Source: Martensiomyces pterosporus (taxonomy: Eukaryota > Kickxellomycota > Kickxellomycetes > Kickxellales > Kickxellaceae). From it: DNA of 60,503 nucleotides. Position 1 is the first letter of the stretch, and every line of letters begins with the position of its first letter. A program made the position numbers and the translations under genes. The notes under the pieces were generated by a model. The model saw only the letters and a list, made by a program, of their open reading frames with translations, was not told the DNA's origin and did not search any database. The stretch is from NCBI GenBank assembly GCA_025201845.1, contig MU603964.1, positions 4,067 through 64,569 on the forward strand, read 5' to 3'. This document shows, one piece after another, positions 38,351 through 47,046 of the stretch.

Positions 38351-39549
38351 CCCGCCCTCCCTCGTGCGGCATGGCACGCACTTGGTAGCTGACCCACCCA
38401 ATCAACCCGCATGCGCCGGCCCTGTGCATTAAAAAAACTGTCCCACGCCATGGGCACAGGCGCTGGTTTCCCCTATCGATGAAGGCCTGCTTTCCGAGTC
38501 GCCTTTTCCTTCGGGGCTTGCTTGGATCATGAGGCACGCTGTCCGAGCTGAGCCCCATGGCAGTGGACATGGCCGTTTTTGCACGAAGCCCAAGGTGTGC
38601 TGTGTGGTACAACGGACCTTTTTGTCCTCGCCTGCTTGCCTTTTTCGGTCAGCGATAAGCACACAGCGGCACGGCACCGCTCAGCACAGGCAGCCACTGG
38701 TCATTCATGCCACATGTCTGGCTGCAAAGACCGCGACGCAGCAGCGCTGTCTGCATGCGAAGAGCTCGTACGATAAACCCAGCCAAAGCAGAAGTAAGGA
38801 GCTGGGCAGCAATGGCGCAATCACTTGGGATACTGCCATTGAGCCCTTTTGTCCCCCGATCAGAACGGACCGCCCTTGCTAGACCGGGAAGATTCTATGC
38901 ATCCAAGCCCACGTTGCATTGCATGACTCACCCAGCATACTGTGACATCCAGTCTACGAGCCTTTAGCGCTGCCACCGCCAAAACGGGTAGTCGCCAAGC
39001 AGACAGGCACCCGTGAGTAATATGCGAGACATTGAACTCCCAGCGCGCCTGAAGAGGGGTTTCGCATATCTGCAAGGCGCCAGCAGCAGTTGGACGACCG
39101 CACCCTTTCTCAGCTTCTGCATGCTCTCCACCCCCACCAGCATATAAACCAACGTCTTTATTGCGAATGTCTCTCTGCTTGGCCGTGTCTCGTTTCGCTT
39201 GTTTGGCCTTCTGCTACGCCTTGGCGCAGCCCAGAGGATTCAGACATGGACCAGGATCGCAGGGCCGCCGTTACAGCTTTACAGCAGACCAGTTTGGCTG
39301 CCACCGTTTCAGCATTGTGGATCTCGAATAAGCCTCGATGCAGGCGGCGGCTCCAGCGACGCTCTTTGCAAATCGCCCGTGACTTCAGGGTCGCCACCTC
39401 CCGCCCCCAACTCGGGTCCCACCATATCTGTAGCAGGGCGGCTTGTGCGTATATACGGCTCGCTAGAAAACTAAGCAAGAACCGCTGTCAGTTACACATC
39501 ATCTCACCAATCAACATACACTTCGACGCCATTTTAATCAGCTCTGCAT
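38351..39549. other. Intergenic region
   Basis: About 1.2 kb. A plus-strand TATAAA at 39143-39148 lies about 400 nt upstream of the next start codon, either giving a long leader or serving an unrecognised transcript. Frames after it (ATG at 39246) switch repeatedly and show no domain. Confidence 0.5.
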
Positions 39550-39900
39550 ATGCGCCACTTGCTTCTGGCTAGCGTTGGAGTCTTCAAACATAGCAAAGCA
39601 CTGAGTCTTGGACCAAAAGCGATAAACTACTCAAAAATGACTGGTGACGTTGAGGATGTGCCATGGAAAGCCGTGCACGAGCAGGCTCTTAGAAACGGCG
39701 ACCGCATCTACATCGACCCCGCCACTGGATACACAGTATTCACCGAGCTCTCGCACTTGGACCGCGAGTATTGCTGTGGCAACGCATGCCGCCACTGCCC
39801 CTATGAGCAGGAGAACGTTGGCAAGCCCGACCAGTTAAAGCAGCAGGCGCGTGAGGCCCGAAGGCGCAAGTCCAGCAAAAAGAACAAGTCGGAGGAGTAG
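39550..39900 (+). CDS. DUF5522-type small cysteine-motif protein
   Basis: A 116-residue protein. The core (about 48-85) reads NGDRIYIDPATGYTVFTELS followed by HLDREYCCGNACRHCPYE. This is the conserved metal-binding-looking CC-x4-C-x2-C motif of small DUF5522-type proteins found from bacteria to animals. The C-terminal 30 residues are Lys/Arg-rich. Function is unknown; the Cys cluster suggests zinc binding or redox chemistry (inference). An alternative start at 39637 (MTGDVEDV) would remove 29 residues that look like an organelle presequence. Confidence 0.8.
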   Translation: MRHLLLASVGVFKHSKALSLGPKAINYSKMTGDVEDVPWKAVHEQALRNGDRIYIDPATGYTVFTELSHLDREYCCGNACRHCPYEQENVGKPDQLKQQAREARRRKSSKKNKSEE

Positions 39901-40135
39901 CTGGATGCCTAGACTCCATGCAGATTTCTCGACTGCTCTTCTCTGCTCTTCTCTGCTCTTGTTCCGTCTTACTCTGATCTGCACGTGGTTCTGCCCGTAA
40001 ATATATGACATATGGTGGTAGCGATAGCCACGGCTCTGCTGTGGCTCGAATGTGCCGCAATCCACGCGTTTAGCCTCACTGCTACCTTATTTGCACAACT
40101 GCCGCGCTTGCTTTGTAAAGTACCGCCGCTGTACG

Positions 40136-40906
40136 ATGATCGATCGTGCTGGAGTGTCCCACGGAATACGTAGAAGGTATGGTGCTTCCTTGCGGCCTGA
40201 ATGGCTCGAGCAGTGCGCCAAGCACATAGAAAACGACCTGCAACGCGCACGCGATAGTAGTAGCAACCAGCGCATGCACCTCGAGGTGCAGACGCGCTTG
40301 GTCCTGGAGCAGCTGCTCCACTCGGATATCAGCGATTCGTGCTACCCGGCACTCGACCTTGACAGCACAAGTGGCAAGGTGCTGTCGCTCCCGAGCCATC
40401 CAGGTGCGTTCTTGCAGGTGCAGGAAATCATGGATATTGGTGTGAGCAAGTACGCGATGTGGGAAGCTGTGCGAGAGAAGGAGGACTTTGAGCAGCGGGG
40501 GATCAGACCAAGCTACCTGCCGCTCATGGAGGACGAGGAAAGCGAGGCTAGCAACGTGTTTACGGCTGCAGGAACTCAGCAGACACACCCCAGCCAGACG
40601 CCCTCTTTGGACAGCAGCAGCCCAGGCGAAAGGCAGCCGAAAATACCGCATGGCATGCTCAAACTCACGTTAACAGATGGCAGGGCGACAGTATCGGCTC
40701 TTGAGCTGGCTCCGATTGCCCAGCTCAGCGTTGAGCTGCCAATAGGGACAAAAGTGCTGGTGTCGTCCGGCCAGTTTCTGGAGCCAACAGGCACCCTTAG
40801 TCTTGCACCGACTGGAATCAGGGTCCTGGGCGGAGCACCTGAGCAGTATTCTGCATCCACACTCAAGGCGCGCTTATCCAAGCTCCTACAGCTAGATGCC
40901 AGGTGA
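40136..40906 (+). CDS. RMI1: RecQ-mediated genome instability protein 1
   Basis: A 256-residue OB-fold protein, partner of the Sgs1/BLM helicase and Top3 in dissolving double Holliday junctions. The N-terminal three-helix region includes LRPEWLEQCAKHIEND. The OB-fold shows LKLTLTDGRATVSALELAPI, then LSVELPIGTKVLVSSG and TGIRVLGG, in the family order. The frame is open upstream to 40052, but the first ATG is 40136. Short, like yeast Rmi1, lacking the second OB-fold of the human protein. Confidence 0.88.
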   Translation: MIDRAGVSHGIRRRYGASLRPEWLEQCAKHIENDLQRARDSSSNQRMHLEVQTRLVLEQLLHSDISDSCYPALDLDSTSGKVLSLPSHPGAFLQVQEIMDIGVSKYAMWEAVREKEDFEQRGIRPSYLPLMEDEESEASNVFTAAGTQQTHPSQTPSLDSSSPGERQPKIPHGMLKLTLTDGRATVSALELAPIAQLSVELPIGTKVLVSSGQFLEPTGTLSLAPTGIRVLGGAPEQYSASTLKARLSKLLQLDAR

Positions 40907-40986
40907 TTGCTGTTAAATACACCAAAAGTACTAGGAAAATGGCGCTGAAAGTGCGCTTGAGCGGAATGAGCTGCAATGGCAATCCC

Positions 40987-41682
40987 TCATGCCTTCACGG
41001 CACCTGCGCCTCCAGCCTGCGCAGGCTTTATTGCTGTCACGGTCACGATCTTGCCAAGATTCTTCTTGCAGTGCGGGCAAATATGAATCTTCTTCTTGAA
41101 CCTGCTGGACACGAAGGGCACAAATGCGAGCGGCCAGAATACCAAGGTGATAGCCACAGCAGCGACCACAGTCTTCGTTCCTGACTTGGTTTTAATCTGT
41201 GAAATAATCGGCTGCTTGCAGTGGGGGCAGTCAAGCATGGCAGGCGCATCTTCAACCTCGATATACGACCCAGGCTCCAATTTAACACCTTCGGGGTTGC
41301 TGGCTACATGGGTACTTGAGGCAAACGCGGGTTCCTGGGGCACGTTTGGCTGCTGGTATGGTGGGGGCAGGCTCGTCACTGTGCTTGCATTCTGGTGTAG
41401 CTGGCTGCTAGGGCCAGCCTGCACAGCCGGGTAAGGGCTGTATCCGCTGGGAGCGGTGTCGTATCTGCCAGTCTGATACCCGTCGCTCTGTCCTGGCAGA
41501 CCTCTGTCCTGGCGGTGAACCGGCTCGTCGTTGTAAAGATCAGTGTATGGCCCGTCAGCGCGCGGCGGCTGTCTCTGCGGAGGCGCGCCGCTATACGATG
41601 GCTGTCTCTGTGGAGGCGGTGTTGATGGCGGCTGGGTATAGTCGGCTTTGTCAAGCTCAGCGAGACGGCGTTTCTCATCCAT
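40987..41682 (-). CDS. LITAF-domain membrane protein
   Basis: A 231-residue protein with a Pro/Gln/Tyr-rich N-terminal 130 residues and a C-terminal LITAF (SIMPLE-like) zinc-binding domain. This consists of CPHCKQPIISQIKTKSGTKT near 151, a central hydrophobic membrane-inserting segment (VVAAVAITLVFWPLAFVPFV), and HICPHCKKNLGK near 200. Such proteins are monotopic on endosomal, vacuolar or plasma membranes. PPPY-like motifs in the N-terminus could recruit WW-domain ubiquitin ligases (inference). Confidence 0.93.
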   Translation of the reverse strand: MDEKRRLAELDKADYTQPPSTPPPQRQPSYSGAPPQRQPPRADGPYTDLYNDEPVHRQDRGLPGQSDGYQTGRYDTAPSGYSPYPAVQAGPSSQLHQNASTVTSLPPPYQQPNVPQEPAFASSTHVASNPEGVKLEPGSYIEVEDAPAMLDCPHCKQPIISQIKTKSGTKTVVAAVAITLVFWPLAFVPFVSSRFKKKIHICPHCKKNLGKIVTVTAIKPAQAGGAGAVKA

Positions 41683-43646
41683 AGCGTCGGCCTGTATCGA
41701 GGTGTATATGTGTGTATAGAGATGGCAGCAAAAGAGCAGGTTATGCTGGCGCTGATGGGAGGGCAGCGGGGCGGGACAATATACTGGAAAAAATCTGGAG
41801 AAAAGCGGGATGGGGGAGGGAGGAGGGGAATGCGGCTTTTATTGTTGGTGATGTGAAAACAGAGGGTTCGCTTGGTGCTCTCACGGCTTGCAAAGCGTCT
41901 GCCAAGCCACGCTTGCTTCTTGGCGCTTTGTCGCTGCGCCAAGGGACTGCACCGCAGTCTTTTGAACATCCAAAAATACACATAAATCAAAGTATGCTGG
42001 CAGCCAGACACATAGGATTTCCTGTGCCCCAACTGCCGTAGAGCGATCTGCAAATTACAGCTCCGGTGGTCTGCATGGCAGTCGTATCCTTTTTGCCAAG
42101 TCTCCCGAACGAGGGTCTTGAAAAACATATAAATGAGAGTGCAGCTAGCGAGTAGCGAAAACGGGCCAATAAACACCCTTGTCTTATCTTGGTTTGTCTT
42201 GTTATCTGCGAGCAAGCCCAAGGGATGGCACAGCAGCGATTCTGGCGGTGGTGGTGTGGCTCTGATCAAGATGCTCAAGGAAGTGATCACACGCATGAAC
42301 CAAACAGCTAGCTGCGCCCTGTGTATACCGAGCCACACAGCTGATTGCTTGGCTAGGAGAATGAAGCACGGCAGATGTCGCATCGGCAAGTGGCGGCAGC
42401 CGCATGGGATTATTGCGACCAAAATTAAGTATAATCTGATTGCCAAAGGGCTCTTGGACACGGAGATGGTGGCGACTCCTTCATCTGACGACTCAAAGGG
42501 ACGGCAGACGTGTGTGTGCGGCGAGGCACATTCCCCTCCTTTCAAGCACAGCCTGAACTGGGCGCTTTTTGTCGGCGGCTGCTGTGTTCAGGCAGCTGTG
42601 AGGGAGAACGGAGCGCATACACGGGAAACAGCCGATGAATGGCGGCAGCACGGGAGAGGTGGGATGCGCACAACCATGCCTCACTGCACGGCGTGGATTG
42701 TTTGTATACTCCCTGCGTTCACACACCTGCTGCAGACACAATGGCTCAAGGAAGACATGTATGTCTGAATAATAGGCAGGGACAATTAGCGGGAGAAATA
42801 GGGAGAAACGCAAGCGCATCATTTATTCACGACGCCCGCGCAGTCCTGCTTTCCGTTCGCTTCCTCGAAAACAAAGAGAGAGAAGGTGCCGCTGCGTCAC
42901 TTGTTCCTCAGCTCCCTTGTGTTAATTGGTGAACTACACCAATGGCTGCTCCGTGTGACATTATTCCAGGCTCATGAGAATCAGGCTTGCCCCTTTCAGC
43001 GCAGTACCCGGCTGCCCCTCTGCCGCTTCGAAAGAGAGGTGCACCTGGTGCTGGTACAAGGTGTATGTGCCTCTTGCCTTGCACGCCTCGGCCTCCCTTC
43101 TTTCCCGTGTGTCTGGCCAACTCCGCTATATTGCTTGCGCAGCCGACAGACGAGGGGGTGTTGCGGCCTGGATGCAGAGCGCAGAATCCAGTGGAGCGTT
43201 TTTTGTGAATGACATCTGCCGCTCATTGTCGCCTCCAGATTGTGTCATGCCTCGGCAGCTACACACAGGGACACAGCACATGGGTTGCGCTTTCTGTTCA
43301 CTCCTCACCCCGCTGTGATTTCCCTCCTCGGCCTAGCCTACAGACCCGAGGCAAAAAAAAACCCTTTGTCCTGTCCGAGCCCCGAAGTCTGCACTCGCGC
43401 TTGGTACTCGAGTCACGCACGCATCAAGCGCGCAGACTTGCCAGCTCACATTGCTTCATTCTTTGAGCGTGATACGCTAATAACGCTAAAAATGGTGTTA
43501 ATGCAAATTTGCTCCAACGTTTTTTGACCAGCTTGTAGGACAAATTAAGTGTATCTGCCTTTTGCTCCATGTGCTTGTACACGCAACAAATGCCGCCTCC
43601 GAGTAGAGGCAAACACCGGCTATGTACATGAGGCAACATTGTTACA

Positions 43647-43866
43647 TCCTTGATTCCCGTCTTTAGCCGCAACATCTCTTTAATTCAGCGGAGCTTCTGT
43701 GTGACCAGCCCCTCCTGATGCACTGTCGGCTGCTAGCGGCAACAGCAAGCAACGATTCCTTGATTCCCGTCTTTAGCCGCAACATCTCTTTAATTCAGCG
43801 GAGCTTCTGTGTGACCAGCCCCTCCTGATGCACTGTCGGCTGCTAGCGGCAACAGCAAGCAACGAT
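43647..43866. repeat. Perfect 110-bp tandem duplication
   Basis: 43647-43756 and 43757-43866 are identical base for base and directly adjacent, each ending AACGAT. No divergence between the copies is seen. Confidence 0.95.
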
Positions 43867-44195
43867 GTTGCAAATCAACAGCCTCCGTTTGTTTTCTGTT
43901 GAAGCTTGTATCTCGTGCTGCAGTGCCTGCACATACACACACATTGTCAGCGAAATTAGCTATTTATTTACCCAGCCATGTCGACTGGTAGCGTCGCAGA
44001 TTGTGTTTATCAAGGAGGAGTGGAGGCAATTTTTAAATGCACAATTAAGTGTCCAACAACAATGCCAGGCTAATATTAGCTGTCCATTCAGTCTTGCAGT
44101 TCAATCGATCACACAAGGGCGCATGCCTCCCGTGCTCCACGCTTGGCACACACGCTCACTCGATGCCTTTCTCCACGGGTGCTCCAACAGTATGT

Positions 44196-44242
44196 CAGCG
44201 CCTTGAGGAAAATGGCAGCGCCTTGAGGAAAATGGCAGCGCC
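44196..44242. repeat. 20-bp tandem repeat, 2.3 copies
   Basis: Unit CAGCGCCTTGAGGAAAATGG at 44196 and 44216, followed by a partial third copy CAGCGCC. Confidence 0.95.
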
Positions 44243-44664
44243 ATACAAAAAACTGAATATGAGCCTGCGCCTTCTGTGCCAGATGCATACCACACGGGTG
44301 GATTGGGATATGTATTGAGGAATATGTAGGATGTGGAAAAATGAAGTAGACATCAGAGGATATGTAAATGCGATGATGTGAATGTTTGCTAAAATGATGG
44401 GAGGTATGAGAGCAGTACAAATAATGCGATACTACCAAGGATTTTGGAAGATTGTACAAGTGATGCAGGCCATTTAAGTGGTCACCCTTTGGAAAGAGGT
44501 GCAGCATGCGCAGTGGTGCGAAAATGAAAATGAAATGAGTGTGCCGGACAGGAAAAGCTTACCGCATGCGCTACTGTATCGTCTCGGTTACAAGCACTTG
44601 CGGCTACTAGGCGCTCTGCCAAACGCGCCTAAACACTGGCGCACCAGCCGGTGGCTACTGCTGC

Positions 44665-46959
44665 TTAGCACGCGTCGCTACTTGCACGTTCAGCTCGCAC
44701 CAAGTCCATAGTAGAGATTGGGGGTAGCCGAACACGGTGCCCATTACTGCTGTCGTTTGTGTTGCCGCTGCCATTGTTGGTTGTGCTATCCTCGCTGCCC
44801 TTGTTTTCCTGTCCAAGATGCAGATACAAATTCCGCTGCTGCCTTTGTTCCTGCCCATTGTCACAGGCAAGCATTTTAGACACCTCGTCCCTAAACGAGT
44901 CCTTGCGTGATGGCGGCAGCGGCGGCATGTGGGCATAATGCTCTGGTGCACCCCCTCCCCTCGCGGCTACATTTGCATGACCGTTACCTGCTGACACCAT
45001 TGACCGGTAATCGCTACCCAGCGCCTCGCAGAGCGGCGGCAGTCGAGGGCGCGACTCGCCTTCAGTAAATGGCAGGAGCTTTGGTGTAGGCAGAGATCCA
45101 GGCGCTGTGTAGAACCCGGAAGTAGACAGGGGGCTCTTGTTGCTGCTGGCACTGGCATTGGGTGCTGAAAGCATGGCTGGGGATCTGACTCTGCCCACGT
45201 CGCAATCCATGTATCCCTCGGGCTCCTGCAAAGAATGGCTATAGCCACCCACCTGATGCTGCTGCTGCAGCAATGGCTGATTGTGCTGGAAGTATGGCTG
45301 GAAGGAAGACGACGAGGGAATAGGCACCGACAGCGGGGTGTCGGCCACCGTATAGCTGTAGCGCGAGGGCTGCAGCGGCGAGGACAGGATCGGGTCTCCA
45401 TCAGCGCATTGGGGTGGCTGAGTTTTAAATCTGCTGCTGCCGCCGCAGATCTCCTTTGGCTGTTCTAATTCTGGCTGCATATATGCCGATGCCTCTGCAG
45501 CGATTTGCATGCTTTTCCTTATATGGCTACTTGGAGGGTGCTGGTGGTGGTTGGCGGATATTGGCATGCCTGAGGGCTGCTGCATTCCTGGCACATTCGC
45601 GACCTCAGTGTGGGCAGGCGACATCATGTAGGGATGTGCCGGCTGGTGCATTTGTTGGGGGACAGACGAGCCAAGCACTGAGGAGGCATCTGCCATTAAA
45701 GCCAGTGCTGGTGTAGGTGTCGGCGACGCCATGGCGGGGGCTGCAGCTGGCACCAATGTGGAAGCAGAACCAGAAGTGGAAAACGGCGCTTGGGTCTGGC
45801 TCTCAGACAGGCGAGCGGGCCGATACCTGGTGTCAGCCAGGTACTGCCCATGAGAGTCATGTGGCAAGGATGAGCTCGATGCTCCGTTTGTGGCATGAAT
45901 AGGTGGCAATCGCGGCGGCTGCTGGCTCTGGTACTGGTGCTGGTGTGCTGTGCTGTAGGGATCTGATGAGCCGCGGAACGAGCGCGCATAGGGCGACGAT
46001 CCGCTAGCTGTTGGCGAAAGCGGGCTGCGTGGCATCAAGTCGTGCTGGTACGGCTGCTGGCTGTGGTATTGCTGGTGGCCAGCGTGCACAGGGCCGTTGT
46101 GCGTGGCAGCTGTTGGTGGCGATGTGTTCACAGCCGCAGCGTCGGGGCCTGGGGCAGATGGCTTCGGTGCGTGTGGCTGGTCGCTGGTGGGGTGACGATT
46201 CTGCATCGACATGGATGGGGAGGTGGGGCTACGCATGGAAAGCGGGCGGATCCGTATGGGGCCACCTGAGCTGGCCATGTAGTCGCCATAGGTAGAGAAA
46301 GTGTCGTAGTTGTAGCCGCCTGGCTGCCGATGCGCAGGGTCGACCTGGACAGGACCCGGATGGAAAGAGCTATCGGGTGGCTGGGACGCAAACGACGGCG
46401 GGGGAGGCGGAGGCACGCCCATTGGCGACTGGCCCGGGAATCCGTATGCATAGTACCCGCTGTGTGCCATGGACCAGGGCGAGCGGTTCGTGTATGGCAA
46501 CGCTCCATCCATCAGCGCCAGTGCTCGCGGCCGTGGCCCACGCTTGCGGTTTGACGGCTGGTAAATACACGGCCAGTTAAACTTTGCACACGTCCTGCAA
46601 GAGGGGCGGCCGCCATCGCATTTAACCTTTCGCTGGCGGCAGGTAGTGCATGCCAGAGACAGGCGTTTCCGGACCGGAGCCACCTTGTCGTCCTTTTTGC
46701 CAGCTGCCTCTGCAGAAGCAGGCTTATCGCTAAGCTGCTTCTGCTGCTCATGGGGCTGCTGCTGCTGCTGGCTTTGCTGCGACTGCTGCTGGTGTTGCTG
46801 TTGCTGTTGTTGCTGGTGCAGGCTGTGCCCATTGTTGCTAGCGCCCTCGCTGCCGGTGCTCATATTTGTTGTTGCGCTGGGTGGCTGTTGGGCATGTGGC
46901 GGCACCATCGACATCTGTTGGTGAGCACCGCGAGCGGGTTTGTTGATGCCCGATTGCAT
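44665..46959 (-). CDS. Zn(II)2Cys6 transcription factor
   Basis: A 764-residue regulator. After a poly-Gln region (residues about 48-75) a basic stretch leads into the binuclear zinc cluster C104-x2-C107-x6-C114-x6-C121-x2-C124-x6-C131, read as CTTCRQRKVKCDGGRPSC and CRTCAKFNWPC with a basic tail (NRKRGPRPR). The rest is Pro/Ser/Gln-rich with no fungal-specific middle homology domain visible. Three RLPP(I/L) motifs recur: PPRLPPIHA, RPRLPPLCEAL and VRLPPISTMDL. Target genes are unknown. The start ATG at 46959 lies in a duplicated segment; an identical upstream copy of this ATG (47033) is in another frame. Confidence 0.9.
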   Translation of the reverse strand: MQSGINKPARGAHQQMSMVPPHAQQPPSATTNMSTGSEGASNNGHSLHQQQQQQQHQQQSQQSQQQQQPHEQQKQLSDKPASAEAAGKKDDKVAPVRKRLSLACTTCRQRKVKCDGGRPSCRTCAKFNWPCIYQPSNRKRGPRPRALALMDGALPYTNRSPWSMAHSGYYAYGFPGQSPMGVPPPPPPSFASQPPDSSFHPGPVQVDPAHRQPGGYNYDTFSTYGDYMASSGGPIRIRPLSMRSPTSPSMSMQNRHPTSDQPHAPKPSAPGPDAAAVNTSPPTAATHNGPVHAGHQQYHSQQPYQHDLMPRSPLSPTASGSSPYARSFRGSSDPYSTAHQHQYQSQQPPRLPPIHATNGASSSSLPHDSHGQYLADTRYRPARLSESQTQAPFSTSGSASTLVPAAAPAMASPTPTPALALMADASSVLGSSVPQQMHQPAHPYMMSPAHTEVANVPGMQQPSGMPISANHHQHPPSSHIRKSMQIAAEASAYMQPELEQPKEICGGSSRFKTQPPQCADGDPILSSPLQPSRYSYTVADTPLSVPIPSSSSFQPYFQHNQPLLQQQHQVGGYSHSLQEPEGYMDCDVGRVRSPAMLSAPNASASSNKSPLSTSGFYTAPGSLPTPKLLPFTEGESRPRLPPLCEALGSDYRSMVSAGNGHANVAARGGGAPEHYAHMPPLPPSRKDSFRDEVSKMLACDNGQEQRQQRNLYLHLGQENKGSEDSTTNNGSGNTNDSSNGHRVRLPPISTMDLVRAERASSDAC

Positions 46960-47033
46960 TCTGGGTTTACTGCCGGCACCATCGACATCTGTTGGTGAGC
47001 ACCGCGAGCGGGTTTGTTGATGCCCGATTGCAT
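46860..47033 (-). promoter_or_regulatory. Overlapping upstream ORF created by duplication of the start region
   Basis: Translation from the duplicated ATG at 47033 gives 57 codons. They begin with the same residues as the main protein (MQSGINKPARGAHQQ), then shift frame and stop at 46860, overlapping the main coding region by about 100 nt. If it lies in the mRNA, it should reduce initiation at 46959. Confidence 0.55.
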
Positions 47034-47046
47034 TCTGGGTTTACTG
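46900..47046. repeat. 73-bp perfect direct duplication with 74-bp period
   Basis: 46900-46972 and 46974-47046 are identical. The period of 74 is not a multiple of three, which places the two copies of the start codon in different frames. Confidence 0.93.

Larger units (their letters stand above)
41683..44664. other. Long gene-free region with tandem duplications
   Basis: About 3 kb with no supported gene. It contains a perfect 110-bp tandem duplication (43647-43866) and a 20-bp tandem repeat (44196-44242). An open frame at 42133-42768 (211 codons, ATG) has no domain or convincing composition. Confidence 0.5.

Noticed and set aside
39143..39549. Possible spliced gene after the TATA element at 39143
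   Set aside because: Protein-like fragments occur in different frames (including PTISVAGRLVRIYGSLEN), but no consistent set of splice sites joins them, and the stretch can equally be the leader of the DUF5522 gene.
41376..42545. 389-codon minus-strand frame overlapping the LITAF gene
   Set aside because: It overlaps a confidently identified gene on the same strand in another frame, is Arg/Thr/Ser-rich and has no domain.
42133..42768. 211-codon plus-strand frame with ATG in the gene-free region
   Set aside because: No recognisable domain, no TATA element at the usual distance and ordinary non-coding composition. Kept out of the gene list, though an orphan gene cannot be excluded.
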